Numbered from the stretch's first letter, positions 10,871 through 23,500 are shown. The stretch: DNA of 33,679 nucleotides from Gymnopus androsaceus JB14 (GCA_009733575.1 ML769603.1:76218-109896); one strand, 5' to 3'. Notes: generated from the sequence alone by a model not told the origin. A program made the numbers and translations.

Positions 10871-12567
10871 TATCATTTTCGAATTTGAAGGAAGAGGTTA
10901 ACATCGACGTATACTTCTTCCTCTTCTTCAGAAGTTTTGAATTTGATGTTCTGCACTATGCAGTTTTGATTGCTTGGCGATGAAAGAGCTAATTCGAATT
11001 TATCAGCTATTTCGGAAAAATCAAAAACAAGATTCCCATGCTTAGCAGGAATTTCAATTGCTGCCCATGATGACTTGGGTACTTCCTCAATCATAGATGA
11101 GGATGCCACTTCGTTGTTCTTTGGCCTGGCTGCATTTTTCTGATGGACATTGATTGCCAAAGTGTCCTTTGCCTCTGCAATTGTAACAGATGGAGTCCTG
11201 ACAACTTGTTGATCCTCCGCAGCCTCTGCCTCTGCCTCCGGAATTTCCCCTAAAGGAATTTCCACAACCTCGGAAACCTCCTCTTCCCCTGTTTCCAGCA
11301 TAGTTTGCCAATTCCTTCTTATGATCATGTCGCATTTGGTGTACCATCGATTCCGCACAAATGGTAGAGATGAGCTCCGCAGGACTGAGCTTCTTGTCTG
11401 TTTTTGGGGAGAAAACAGCCAATGCGTTTAGGGTGGATTTGAAGGTGTCGGGGACAGAGGACATGATAGTGTTGACGAATATACCGTCATTGATATTGGT
11501 TCCCCTCACTGTGAGGTCATTGCGGATGCTGATCATGTCATCCAAATGTTTATTGACCTTGGCTGGGTCCATGCATCGCATGGTGTGAAGTTGCCTTTGC
11601 AAAAATGATTCAGTAAGAGCGTTTTTAGAATCATAGTCAGCAAGTAGATTGTCCCACAACCACTTCAAGTTGTTGTAGTGCTTATACCTTCGGAATATTC
11701 CATCCAATAATCTGCCAATGATATCATTCAAAAGGTTGTTGTCCTTTTCTCTATCATTCTCCATTGTGTCTGGATCAGTCATCAACTGTGGATTCCATTC
11801 CAAATACTTTTGATAACCAATGGATCTGGCTGCAAATTCCACTCAAGTTTTCCACATGTCCCAATTTGATCTGTCCAATTTTAAAGTTGTAACCTTATCA
11901 AAGGCTTTTGATGCTTTAGACATGTTATCATCATTGGAATTGGAATCTGATTCAAATGCCCCTGACAATTCTGAATCTGAATTTGATGGTGATGGGGGTG
12001 GAGATCCTTGTGGGGGATCACTCAGTAAAGCTTGTGGAGTTCGCTGTGGAGATGGTTGTGGAGATGGATTAGGTGGAGGTGGAGTTGGTTCTGGCTCTTG
12101 TTTTGGTAACAAAACTGGAGCTGGTGAAGGTGTAGGTACTGGAGTGGGATTAGATGAAGATGAGGCTGCGGCTTTCTGTTTGCTGGCTAGACGTTCACTA
12201 TGTCTACTCTCCTGTCTTTGGTTTTCTGCTGCTGCAATGTATGTTTCCTGACTGATATCAGGTAGATCGGCGTAATCTGGTAATTCTGCAGTGAATTTAG
12301 TATCCTTGTGAGGAGTATTGTACTGGTTTGGGCAAGGCTGTTTAGCACAAACAAACCACTGTTGTTTTGCTGGGTTCCACCACCTGTTGCAGGTTTTGTC
12401 TTTGTCCGCTATATGAATTTTCAAAGCGCAAGGTGCCTTCGGATTGGTGGCTGGTAACGGTAATGGTAGAGGCGCTGGTTTGCTACTGGATGCTGCGGCG
12501 GCAGCTTGGCCTGAAGCTGTTCTGTGAGTGGCTGGTGCAGACTTGCAGTAGGCCTAGATTGTGACAT
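10871..12567 (-). pseudogene. Copia gag with zinc knuckle, interrupted
   Basis: The likely start is the ATG at 12567, 59 bp inside the LTR. An early frameshift follows, then a Pro/Ser-rich region, then LDRSNWDMWKT. An in-frame TGA at 11843-11845 is followed without a break by VEFAARSIGYQKYL and the typical copia gag (UBN2-like) domain, a Gly/Arg-rich stretch and a CCHC zinc knuckle (CYNCRGKGHFGNQC, 11147-11188). The frame shifts again just after the knuckle. Gag packages the element RNA in other family members. The long proline-rich N-terminal extension is unusual for copia gag. Confidence 0.8.
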
Positions 12568-12625
12568 CAGCAAAGGTTATGTCCACAAATAGATGTGTCA
12601 ATGGTTAAGGCCAGGGCCCATAACC

Positions 12626-12988
12626 TATTAGAGTTGTGTTCCTAAATAGGAAGTAGCAGCAGTAAGTCCACACAGGACTTAGTAGTTACGATCACACAGA
12701 CCGATGGGGGACAACGGTGTTATTACAGGGTATAGTACCTAGGCTTATATACAGTCCTATGTATAAATGATATATCGGGCAGGTGGCTACTGCGTGAATA
12801 CTTGTGGCTACTGTCCATTCGGTAAAGTGGGTACTGCGAGATAGTAGGTGGATATGGCAAGAGACTGAGTGGAGTGTGGGAGACAATAAATGTGGAGTGC
12901 ATGGGATGGTGATACAAACAAGTGGAGACTATGAGAAAGTGCTCCATGTATAGTTTGATAAGATATATTTACCTTTGATATTCCAACA
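12626..12988 (-). repeat. Copia 5' LTR, 363 bp (minus orientation)
   Basis: Read on the minus strand the block starts TGTTGGAATATC (outer edge 12988) and ends CTCTAATA (12626), the end having TA where CA is expected. It is followed by GGTTATGGGCCC, a plausible primer-binding region. A TATATAAG box lies near 12745. Its position just upstream of the gag start and its orientation assign it to the truncated element at 9960-12567. No partner 3' LTR is present because the element is cut off. Confidence 0.7.
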
Positions 12989-13140
12989 CTGCCATCTCAG
13001 AGATCCATCTGAGCAGATATTATACACACTGTGTAATGGACAATAGCCACCTCTCTGTCAATAGGACATTAATTGTTAACACTTAGGCTGTCATGTGAGA
13101 TATGTTGAGAGGCTGCAGCTACAATCAGACATCCTGACAT

Positions 13141-13800
13141 CAGCAAATCCTGGGTGTTTGCCACAGAACTGTCCAGCTCTGTCCAGCACCCACAGCACCC
13201 ACAGCAAGGTACCCCTCTGTCCAGAACTGTGGACTGCTGTGGACTGCTGTGGACTGCTGTGGATTGCTGTAGATCTCACAAGTACACTGTCTGAAATCAG
13301 CGTCAGGGTTCTATTACTTTTTTGAAATGTTTCCTTGGCCCGGGTTTGTGAGAGTGAAATCGGAGCAAAATTATGGTCATAAAATCATCATCAATTGCAA
13401 AAAATACTAGTACTAGTTTGCGGCTACTGGGTCTACAGTACTATGTAAGACAAAGTACTAACTGCTACCTTAATGTCTACTTTAGTGTGAATGAAGCTAA
13501 AAGAAATGATCAAACATATATTGAGGACCTTGAAAGAGGAGAACTCACAGTCCAAGTCAAGTTGAGCTCAGTGGGGGGAGAAAAAGTTGAACATTGAAAC
13601 CGCATTGCGTGCACACTGATTAAATAATGTCCCAGATCCCCATTGCCATATCAGGCCGTATCCATCAGCTGAGAATGACAGATGTCAGAACGGTTGAGCA
13701 ATGCTCAACCCACAGCAGCCTACAGCATCCACAGCAGCCACAGCACCTGTGGCTGCTGTAGGTTGCTGTGGGTGCTGTAGCATTCACCCAGGTTTTGCTG
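13141..13800. mobile_element. 660-bp element with 26-bp imperfect inverted ends and CACAGC arrays
   Basis: The end at 13141-13166 (CAGCAAATCCTGGGTG...) matches the reverse complement of 13775-13800 at 22 of 26 positions. Inside each end are arrays of CACAGC/GCTGTG words: a 10-bp tandem (TGCTGTGGAC, about four units, 13227-13268) on the left and a strong hairpin at 13701-13782 on the right. Subterminal short repeats are typical of several DNA-transposon groups. No coding region and no clear target duplication were seen. Confidence 0.5.
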
Positions 13801-13923
13801 CTGTGGTTTCAGAACTAGATTGCGCACCACTGACTTTGATTTGGCAAACAATCATCTCAATATTTGTCAAGCAGGAGAACTGGAATTTTTGAATGAGTTA
13901 AGAAACCACCTCCAAAGACTGGT

Positions 13924-14527
13924 TAGTGATGTGCCGGCTCAGCCTGAAAGCCCCAGGCCGGGCCAAGCCAAGCCATCAAAAGCCAGGCCATGACCTTTGG
14001 CCTGAGGCAGCTTTTGGCCTGGCCTGAGTTTTGTGAAGCCATGAGCTGGGGCCTCAGGCCGGGGCTTTTGAGAGTAGTATGAGGATGGTGTTTCCTGGAA
14101 TTTTTGACCTCAAAAATCTACTTCCTGTCTTTGAAGCAGTAATTTTGTTCTATTTGACTCAATTTTCTGCTTTAGATGTCATCTCAGAGTAAATATCCAT
14201 TTTGGGATACTAACCCTGGTATTTTCTCACACACCAGAGACATGATCATTGGGTTTGTTGCACTCTTCAGCTTATTGCGAGGACTCTGTTTACTTCCAGT
14301 AAGCTATATTTTGTGTATAGTACTCATAATCCTTCCAAAGGACTGCTCAGTGATGAGTTCTGCATGTGTACACAGCCACATCAAAAGCCCCGGCTTAAGC
14401 CAAAGCCAGGCTGGGCCAAGCCAGGGCCCTGGGGGTAGGGCCTGGCTTCAGTTTTGGAAAGCCCAAGCCCCAGCCCACTGGGCCAAAGCTGGGGCTCACA
14501 GGCCAAAGCTGGGCCGGCACATCACTA
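13924..14527. mobile_element. 604-bp hAT-like non-autonomous element
   Basis: The ends TAGTGATGTGCCGGC (13924-13938) and its perfect inverted copy at 14513-14527 are flanked by the 8-bp duplication AGACTGGT (13916-13923 and 14528-14535). The TAGTGATG-type end and the 8-bp duplication are the hAT signature. About 150 bp at each end is rich in GGCC and AAGCC words that can pair with each other, while the middle is ordinary AT-rich sequence. There is no transposase frame. Confidence 0.88.
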
Positions 14528-14535
14528 AGACTGGT

Positions 14536-15527
14536 GGACTTGCAGTAAATATGCTATCAAACTGTTTCAGTTGATCATGATAGTCCTGCAGCATTTTCTT
14601 CCTGTTATCTCAGTGAAGAAAAGCAGAGAAGTATGACATCATTCCTCATTGGAAAAAGAGGCCGCATGACAGTACAATCTACTTGATGTACTTGGTGAAT
14701 TGTGCTTGTACATCCTACTTGATTAGTGATCAATGTACTTTGTTTGCTTAATTTATATATAATGTAGGCTGTTAAAGTACTTAGGACATACATTTCAATT
14801 GATTTGGCAGGCCCTTGCAACTGTGACCGACTCATTTTAGACTGAAATCTTGTATTTTTTGAGGCAATTCCGGGCATGTCACACCAAAAGAGTTCAAAAT
14901 GTGACCTGTGACCTGGTCAAAATTTGGTCAAAATAGTACAGTATACCTAGTTAAAAGTAGATATAATCACAAGTAAGTTCCAGTAGCATAGGGACATGTG
15001 CCAGATCCAATGGCCTCAAGTGAGAATGAAGTGGATATTCTAGACACAATGTATGCAAGAGGAGCACGATCGTGATCATGTACACACACAGTAGAAATAC
15101 GCGCTCAAGTAGAATCATCATATTTTGATCAAAATGTACATTAAATGATGAGAACTAGTCCTATAGTACGCGCACCCTAGATGCTGCACCAGCTTTAAGC
15201 GCTGGTGATTATGTAAATATAAAAGCATAGCCACTCATTCATTTTTGAGCGCTCCGAGCCGGCCCACTGGTTCCCTCTGAAAATTTCCCAACTTTCTCAT
15301 TGTTCATTCCGCCAGTTTTTTGGCCTTAAGATTTTAGTACTTTAATTCTATAGAAAAAAAAATACATTTTGCATCCAATTGCACAGAAAAACAATGTGCC
15401 AAAGTATATTTACATAAGCTTTTTCTGGCGCAGTGTTGACCCCGTGGAAACTAGCAGACTCTATACACACATCGATGATCATCAGTGTATACGAGTCTGC
15501 CTAGGGGAGACTAGATGAGAACTGACT
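14536..15527. other. Intergenic, two hairpins
   Basis: No gene was recognised. A hairpin of CACCAGC/GCTGGTG lies near 15187-15208. A longer one pairs 15454-15468 with 15485-15500 (GCAGACTC against GAGTCTGC). The latter sits just past the 3' end of the minus-strand gene and could help end transcription, but this is inference. Confidence 0.35.
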
Positions 15528-16153
15528 TCATAGAGAAGCGTCCGTTGCCGCGTTGCGTGCAATATCTTGAAGCCCATGATGAATGTCGATGAGAAGTCTA
15601 GGTTGACCATTAGACACAACCCAAGAGACAAAGAGCAACTCGCTTTTTGTATTTTTCTAGATCAAGCTTGAGACTGTTGAGCCAACGTTCACCTCCCTGT
15701 TTCAGCTCCTCGAACCCCTTGATCAATGCAGAGGAACGTGTGGCGACAGTATCGATAAGCCGGAAACATAACTCTCCGTTGGTTTGGATTTGCTAGTCCA
15801 CGTTAAACATTTGAAATCCACAGAATACTGTATGCGAGACATACATCTTTTATTTCCAGAATCTTGATAGAAATGCTTGCTATTCCGGAAATATAAGGCA
15901 TGTTTGATAAAGACCCGCTGAGCTGCTGGAATATTTGCTGAAGCCACTTGAACGGAAGCTGAGAACGATGATTTGAGCGGTGTGTGCATGAGGTACATGC
16001 AAGGTAGTACCCCGCAAGAGGTGGATGATTTCTGAATCGGCGACACTGATGTGCTCGCGTGGCCTTGACATACGTACAGCTTTGACCAGAGATTGGCAGA
16101 CGCGCGCTTAGGCTTAGGAATGGGCGTCAAACCTTTCTCCTCTCAACCGCCAT
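15528..16153 (-). pseudogene. Fungal helical-domain protein relic (NLR N-terminal-like)
   Basis: The ATG at 16153 reads MAVERRK, shifts frame by one base, and continues LTPIPKPKRASANLWSKL before a 46-bp GT..AG intron. A later segment reads SNMPYISGIASISIKILEIK, then after another intron QIQTNGELCFRLIDTVATRS and a long charged helix, ending after a further one-base shift in NGQPRLLIDIHHGLQDIARN and a TGA at 15528. The IPYISG..S..IKI.EI..QI pattern resembles the N-terminal four-helix domain found before NACHT or kinase-like modules in mushroom proteins; no such module follows here. At least two or three single-base shifts make it a pseudogene or a poorly resolved gene. Confidence 0.4.
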
Positions 16154-17677
16154 GACACAAAAACTCAACTCAGAAAGCGTTTCGGACGCGGACTCCAGGC
16201 GATTCTCATTAAATAGACGTCGAAAACGTCTGCTTCATCCTCAGCTACATCTCCCTCTCCGAATCCATCCATCCAACTACCAGACGAACTTACACAATGC
16301 ATTCTCGACCACCTCCACTACGATATTCCTACTCTTCTCAATTGTGTTCTCGTTGCAAGAGCTTGAGTTATCCCGTCACAGCGTGGTATCTTTCGAGAAA
16401 TTGTTCTTGAATTACCCTATGCATCTAACACGACCTCGAGAAAAGAGGTACAAGCTCTTCGCCCGGGCTTTGTTGAAGACCAGTAAATTGCTCGCAAATT
16501 CCCGTCTAGCATCGTATTTACAGTCCTTGAAGCTGCACGATTTTTACGGATACGTGGATGAAGAAACTATCGTCAGTTCTTTGCATGCCGCTGTTGCACG
16601 GATTGTTCAGCGTCTCTCAAAGGTGAACAAAGTTCATCTTTCGCTCGTCAACTGGGATCGCTTGCACCTTTCATTAAAGTCGGCCTTGACCGACACGTTC
16701 AGGGCTCCTTCGCTAATTGAAGTCCATCTTTCTCACTTTCCCATATTTATATTCGCTGAGTTGGCATCTGGCTATGCGACACATCTGAAAGTGTTGCATG
16801 TCTACGGGGATTGGGATATTTGGCATGGGTCTTCTATTCTGCAGTCACATATGGAGGAGTCCGTTGCACCTCGGTCTGTACAGCTTGATCAATTGGGGCT
16901 CGGGTACATCGCACGCTTCGATATCCTTACTTGGTTGCAACAAGACTCGTGCCCTTTTGACGTTCGCAATCTGCAATTACATTGCTGCGAATTGGGATCA
17001 ACCCGCATGCTTCAGCCATTACGGTACCTTGGCAGAAGTCTCAGAGAATTGGAACTGCTGGAAGAATATCCCTATTATCCAAATCAATCAGGTGCTTCCA
17101 ACCGTTGGTTCTAGCTTTGCTACTTTGAGATCTGAATTCATTATTTTTCTAGACCCAGTCAATGTTATACCTCTTGAATACACACCCAATTTGCGTAGTT
17201 TAACGCTAAATATAACAACAGATTGCCCAGTTCGCCATATCGAAGCACTCTTCGAGCCTCTCCAGAACCCAGATGAAGCCAGGTTTTCTCTGCGACGTTT
17301 GACCATCAACATCAGGTTCTATTATCCAGGCACAGCTCCCTCAATTCAAAATCTTTGCGAACGGTGGGCTGCACTGAACACAATCCTTGATAAGCCCGAG
17401 TTTTCTCTACTCGAAATGGTGCATATCCGTCTAATCGAGGATCTCCGCGCAATCCTTAAAATTCTTAGGGAGTTATTTCGGAGGACATTTTTTTCTTTGG
17501 AGGGGTCGAGAAGGCTGGTCGTGCAGGTTGAGGAGTGAGGCTGTCTGAGGCCTGCTCACCGCTCAATCTATAGTGTCCGATAGCCACTCGGAGGAAGTTC
17601 TAAGATGGATTGACAACTCATCAGTTACTCTAGCCGAGGATTTGAACAGACGGTTCGCATTGGATGCGAGGGTTTAG
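16152..17677 (+). pseudogene. F-box/LRR-like protein, multiply interrupted
   Basis: An F-box is readable from 16274 (QLPDELTQCILDHLHYDIPT, then LLNCVLVARA). A TGA replaces the expected Trp, followed by VIPSQRGIFREIVLELPY. The frame then changes and continues through SRLASYLQSLKLHDF, NLQLHCCELG and LGRSLRELELLEEY, changes again near 17095 to LEYTPNLRSLTLNIT and beyond, and once more to a C-terminal tail ending LAEDLNRRFALDARV with TAG at 17675-17677. F-box proteins bind Skp1 and recruit substrates to SCF ubiquitin ligases, and this family is greatly expanded in mushrooms. Two stops and at least three frame changes argue for a pseudogene; small introns may account for one change. Confidence 0.65.
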
Positions 17678-18037
17678 GTCTGTTGTTTCTGGAGAGTGAA
17701 CATTACCGGACGGGATGGTCCAATCATCTTGAAGTTGTTTCCAGTCGTTACAATCCTCGTACTACTTTCAATATTTACTATAAACGAATCGGTGTACTTA
17801 CACATCCTGGAACGAATGAAGCCGGCAGTTTTATGAGCTTTCAAAAAGCTAATGATAACTCGGATAGCGGCTACCCTCCTGCCCAAAGATTCTTTAAAAT
17901 CGTTCATTGTTACCGTTTTATCTCTAGATGATCATTCCAAACGGACGATACAAACCACTTTTTGTTCGGAGCCCAATGGAAGTCGACGGAACATCTAGTA
18001 GATTCAGACTCTAGAACGATACATATTTCTCTTTCTT
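17678..18037. other. Convergent intergenic region
   Basis: This lies between the F-box relic and the 3' end of the oxidoreductase gene on the other strand. A short open stretch on the + strand (17683-17931) shows no recognised motif. I see nothing else. Confidence 0.4.
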
Positions 18038-19552
<1,515 letters not shown>

Positions 19553-19762
19553 GAGAATGACGGATGGGTAATTTGCAGACTCTGTATTTATATTCGTCGC
19601 TGTACTTACCAATCAATGTTCGCGGCGGTTCTTCTATATTCCATCTGCATCCTCGGGGATTTCGGATTTGAAGGCTGAGAAAGAAAAGAAAGATGACGCA
19701 ATTTGAAACTTTCTGATGCACGTGAGTCATGATACCCAGCTTTGACCTTATACGCGACTCTC
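19553..19762. promoter_or_regulatory. Shared divergent promoter region
   Basis: These 210 bp separate the two start codons of the oxidoreductase (minus) and the homeodomain gene (plus). A TATAAATA sequence lies about 30 bp upstream of the minus-strand ATG (near 19583-19590). A CACGTGAGTCAT segment near 19719-19730 combines an E-box-like and an AP-1-like core. Shared regulation is an inference from the arrangement. Confidence 0.35.
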
Positions 19763-21045
19763 ATGGTTTATTATCCCATTTCCCTTATACCTCTCGCCAA
19801 CATCGACGAACTAAACGAAATATGGGACGCAGATAAACGTTATCCAACGCTTTCGTCGCGTAGAAGATGGGCCCTTGCTCGAAATTTGGAGCCTACACTC
19901 GTTAATCAATGGTTCTGGTCAAAACGAAACGGCGCGAGAAAGAAGAAGATTGCTTTGAACCCGGAGCAATACGATCTTCCAGTCGGAAACCCTCCTGAGA
20001 TTCCTGTCAAATCCGAGCCCACAGATAGAGACTCGCTACCTCGATTTTCCTCTCCAAGCAGTGGCAACGATGCTTCCTCCAGGCCATGTTCACGTCCTCC
20101 GTCTCCTGCATCTTCAGTTTTGTCATCGCCGTTGCCTTTTTCATCCGAAAAATCGCTATTTGAACCGGAATCATTAGGAACTTCTCTTCCTCCCTCAGAC
20201 GACTCGTATATGCATACAGTCAAAGACGAAAATTGTCCTTCACCCATTCCTATCAGCGATGATGCATCCGTCGACGGATGAAAAGCTTCCTCTTGCTCCA
20301 GCGGAAGAAATTCTTGCGTGCGGTCTGTATCTTCCACGTGATACTTTCAAGATTATCCACAACAGCCTACTACTACGAACTGACGATTCTCAAATGCGTA
20401 TGGATGTGGATTCATGTGCGTTAATCCTCTCTACTCACTTGCAGACCACTAATCTCATTTCTTCATAGTCCTACTCCCTCAAGAACGCCTCCCAGAGCTC
20501 AGCAGTCACAGTTCCATCAGCTCAAGCAATCTCCTATATCTTATTGCTACGATACCGGTACCACTCGTCCCCGCATCTCCATAAATGTGGACGTCGACCC
20601 CGCTTGCTACTCAATCCTCTCTCTCGATGGAAAACTCTACACTCCGGACGGATATCAAGTTATAGATTCTGACCCGGAAGCCGATCATGGTCCTATTCAC
20701 GTCGTACAAACAACAACACCGCCAAACCATTTTCCTAATCTCTCAGAACTATCCCCAGAGCTGGACTACCTTCCTCCGCTTTCATTGGACGCCGGTTCAT
20801 TACAGCCAATCGAGACTCAGAAAGAGCATCTGTTTGACCTCCCACTATCCGCCATGCATCATACCTGGTACCGTCGACGCATAGACTCTTCCGATGGACA
20901 ATACGATGCTATAGTCGATATGGAATTCGGTCTGGACACGGAAACTATCATGTATCATGCTTTTCAGAAGCATTTGATCACTCGATGGACTGGAGACGAT
21001 GGGTGGTTGATACGAGAGGAGTTGTATATCCCAGGGGCTCGATGA
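19763..21045 (+). CDS. Homeodomain transcription factor, atypical recognition helix
   Basis: The ATG at 19763 opens a homeodomain at about residues 17-66: LNEIWDADKRYPTLSSRR, LARNLEPTLVNQWFWSKRNG, ARKKK. The third helix has Trp48, Phe49 and Arg53, but the normally invariant Asn51 is Ser. A Ser/Pro-rich region follows. A one-base shift near 20279 moves from SPIPISDDASVDG to EKLPLAPAEEILACGLYLP. Reading then continues to 20419, a 49-bp intron (20420-20468) and exon 2 (PTPSRTPPRAQQSQFHQLKQ...) to the stop at 21043-21045. Homeodomain proteins bind DNA in the nucleus; mushroom relatives regulate development or mating. If the shift is real, a shortened protein of about 173 aa keeps the DNA-binding domain but loses the tail. 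Confidence 0.7.
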
Positions 21046-21480
21046 GTGGGAGTTTTTGACTCGGGAAGCTGCTTGCCATATTTTCTTTGCCTTCATCTCT
21101 GATGACTCGGATTGTGCTTCGAATGGTACTGGAACGGAACGATCATTCGTCTACTTTGCTTTCACATTACCCATCGGAATCGTGCTTCACTGACATCGAT
21201 ACTGACACTGGAACGGAAGATTCACGACCGGTTTGTATTCTCATTCGCTTGTTTCCTTTGCTTGCACTACGGAATGTATTCATGACTCGTTTGTATTCTC
21301 ACTTGCATTTTCTGCATGCTTTCTTCGCTCGCATCATTCATGATCACGGAATGGATTCAGGACTCGTTCGCATTTCCTACATACTTGCTTTCTTCGCTGC
21401 ATTTTCACAGAATGGATTCAGGCCTCATTCTCCATCGCTTTTCCTACATAGCTTTCTACTTACTTTCTACCGTAGTTATC
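21046..21480 (+). repeat. Degenerate ~60-bp tandem repeat downstream of homeodomain gene
   Basis: Units resembling GGAATGGATTCAGGACTCG followed by a C/T-rich CATTTTC..ACTTGC-type stretch recur near 21271, 21349 and 21409, with weaker matches before. The region lies immediately after the stop codon, so it may form the 3' untranslated region. No coding potential was recognised. Confidence 0.4.
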
Positions 21481-21599
21481 GCCTCGCTACCATAGACCCC
21501 GGAACCAACTCAGACTCACTGTACTTACTACTACTGTATAGTTCGACCACAAGATCGGCTTCAAATCAACCGTTACGCACCTTTTTTTAAACTGCCATT

Positions 21600-22372
21600 T
21601 TGGGAAATCTTTCGAGATTCAACTGGGTTTGTTATACGTTATGATCCTCAATTCAGCCTCGTTCGAGACCCCTGCGCGAACTTACGGTTGAAACAGAGAA
21701 CAAATCATAGCGCCTAGTGACTCGCACCGGGCGGTCATGTTATTTAGATCGGTGTTGTTATTGACCCGTCCGGGCGGCATCTGTCAAACTAAGTCCGTCC
21801 GCGTCTGTCAAAGTCAGTATAAGGGAAGGACTAGCATTCCGACATGGGTGCCAGACCAAGGGATAGAAGCTAAAGAGATAGTGTAGCTTCTATTGTTTAC
21901 AATAGCTGCCATGATAAGTTAAACTTAAGAAAATGAGAAGGTGTTTGTAAATGAAATTGACTGAACACAAACCCAGGAGCAAGGGTGGGCGGCGTCGGTC
22001 AATTCCAGTACACAAGGTGACCCGGGCAGGTTAAGGGAGCATGAGGAGGAGGCCCGAGAACACCAAAACAGAGCAAAGGCTCCCAGAGCAACACTCACTG
22101 AAGGAACAAGGCCAAAGGCTCCCGAAACACCACCAAAGAGCCTTGTGAAGAAAACCTTAGTCTTGGGCTTACCTAAAATCCTAAAGTAAGGATCAAACAA
22201 AACTCCAGACATGAAAGCATGGAGTCCAGAATCCAAGGATTCTCTTATCAAGCTAGTGAGCTCAACGAGACCTGCAACGACAGGTTCCTTCATGAGGGCT
22301 ACATGTAACCCTGGGCACCTTAAGCTGCTCTGATTTGGTGGGGTGAAGGGGAAAAGCCCTCTAACACATATA
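21600..22372. other. Unclassified repeat-like region
   Basis: There is no gene with recognisable motifs. Short paired sequences occur: CCGGGCGG twice near 21730 and 21772, GTCTGTCAAA-type words twice near 21780-21820, an AGAAGCTA..TAGCTTCT inverted repeat near 21866-21892, and CTATTGTTTACAATAG near 21890-21905. A long minus-strand open stretch exists but has no known domain. The composition resembles an old LTR-element interior; the 554-bp element at 22373 is inserted into it. Confidence 0.3.
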
Positions 22373-22926
22373 CAGAAGCAAACCCAGAAGCAAAAAATTC
22401 TAAGGAAATTGATATATTCAGGGCAGTTTTGCATGGTTTCTCTTGATTCTTTTTTTTCTATAGGTCGTATAATATGCGAGGATTACGATCTGATTTTATC
22501 AGAATTTTTGAGGGCCTACAAATGGCATCATAAACTAATTTATCTTTTGCTGCCAAAACCTGCCAAAAACCCAGAAGCAAAACTTTGGGCTAACTGGGCC
22601 TCTACATGTCCGCATCCCTTTGGGATTGCTCATTGCATGGCTTTGCATGCTCATAGAGTAGATTGAATCTATTGTATGCCCAAAAATACCACAGATTTCA
22701 TGGTACAATTCATAATATTTCAAAAACTGAGAAAAATCGCATTTTTGGCATAGTATTCATATATGATCATATTATAATGGATTTATTATATCTAAGCTAT
22801 GCTAGTCATGTCCAGAAACCCTTCTAGAGGTTGTATAAAAAAAACCGCATCCTAAAACACAATCTATATGACTCAAATATCAAATATTTTGCTTCTGGGT
22901 ATTTTTTGCTTCTGGGTTTGCTTCTG
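22373..22926. mobile_element. 554-bp TA-flanked element, copy 2 (Tc1/mariner-like MITE)
   Basis: This has the same length, orientation and ends as the copy at 8856-9409. The inverted ends match perfectly over 26 bp here. TA flanks both sides (22371-22372 and 22927-22928). Differences between the copies are scattered substitutions that do not respect any reading frame, so it appears non-coding. The better ends suggest this copy is the younger or less decayed one. Confidence 0.85.
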
Positions 22927-23274
22927 TATATATGGAGGAGAATTTATTTTATGACACTTTTCAAGCTACCTTATATTTACACTTCCTAGGCCTCTCCCCC
23001 TCCTAGGATTCTTGCCCTTTATGAGTCAATTCCTTAAAGGGCTACTACCCTTTAGGATTCCAAATTGGAGCAGCTAAGGCTGCGCATAGCCAGTATCCCT
23101 CTGAACTTGTCTTGATTGCATTGGATGATGCAAGGAACTGAGCAATAAAAGCTCACCGAGGAAAGACGCTGACAAGTGGAGAAGAGGAATGCATTTTGAG
23201 GTCATAGAAATGTCCTAACAAAATGATAACTGAACCTGATGTACAAGGTTCAAAAAATCGAGGACAGTAGAGGG

Positions 23275-23500
23275 AAGAAGGGAGTTGGCTAAAGGTATGA
23301 CAGCCAAAAGGAAGGAGGCTGACAGGTTCAGACTGACAACAATGAAATTGGAGGAATAAGGTAGCTGAAGGGTGTGCAAAGCCCAACAGCAAAAAGAGGA
23401 GGCCAAATGGGTTTTAAACCAGCAACGAAATAAGAGGCGGCAATAAGGAGGTGGCTGGAGGGTGTGCAAAGCCCAACAACAAAAGGAGAGGAGGTAAAAA
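23275..23500. repeat. ~90-bp degenerate tandem repeat
   Basis: The core GGGTGTGCAAAGCCCAACA occurs near 23370 and again near 23459, each followed by an A/G-rich stretch. A more diverged first unit (TTGGCTAAAGGTATGACAGCC) starts near 23284. The array lies to the left of the gypsy LTR, that is, outside the element. No gene was recognised in 22927-23591. Confidence 0.45.

Noticed and set aside
13227..13268. Short regular repeats that could suggest a CRISPR array
   Set aside because: The 10-bp units are contiguous without spacers, in a eukaryotic transposon-like context.
14176..14574. Open frame of about 130 codons inside the hAT-like element
   Set aside because: Its second half simply translates the GGCC-rich subterminal repeats, and no transposase motif is present.
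19906..20337. Minus-strand open frame opposite the homeodomain gene
   Set aside because: It mirrors the Ser/Pro-rich coding region, whereas the + strand carries the recognisable homeodomain.
21925..22434. Long minus-strand open frame of about 170 codons
   Set aside because: It runs into the 554-bp element end, has no conserved motif and has the composition of repeat DNA.
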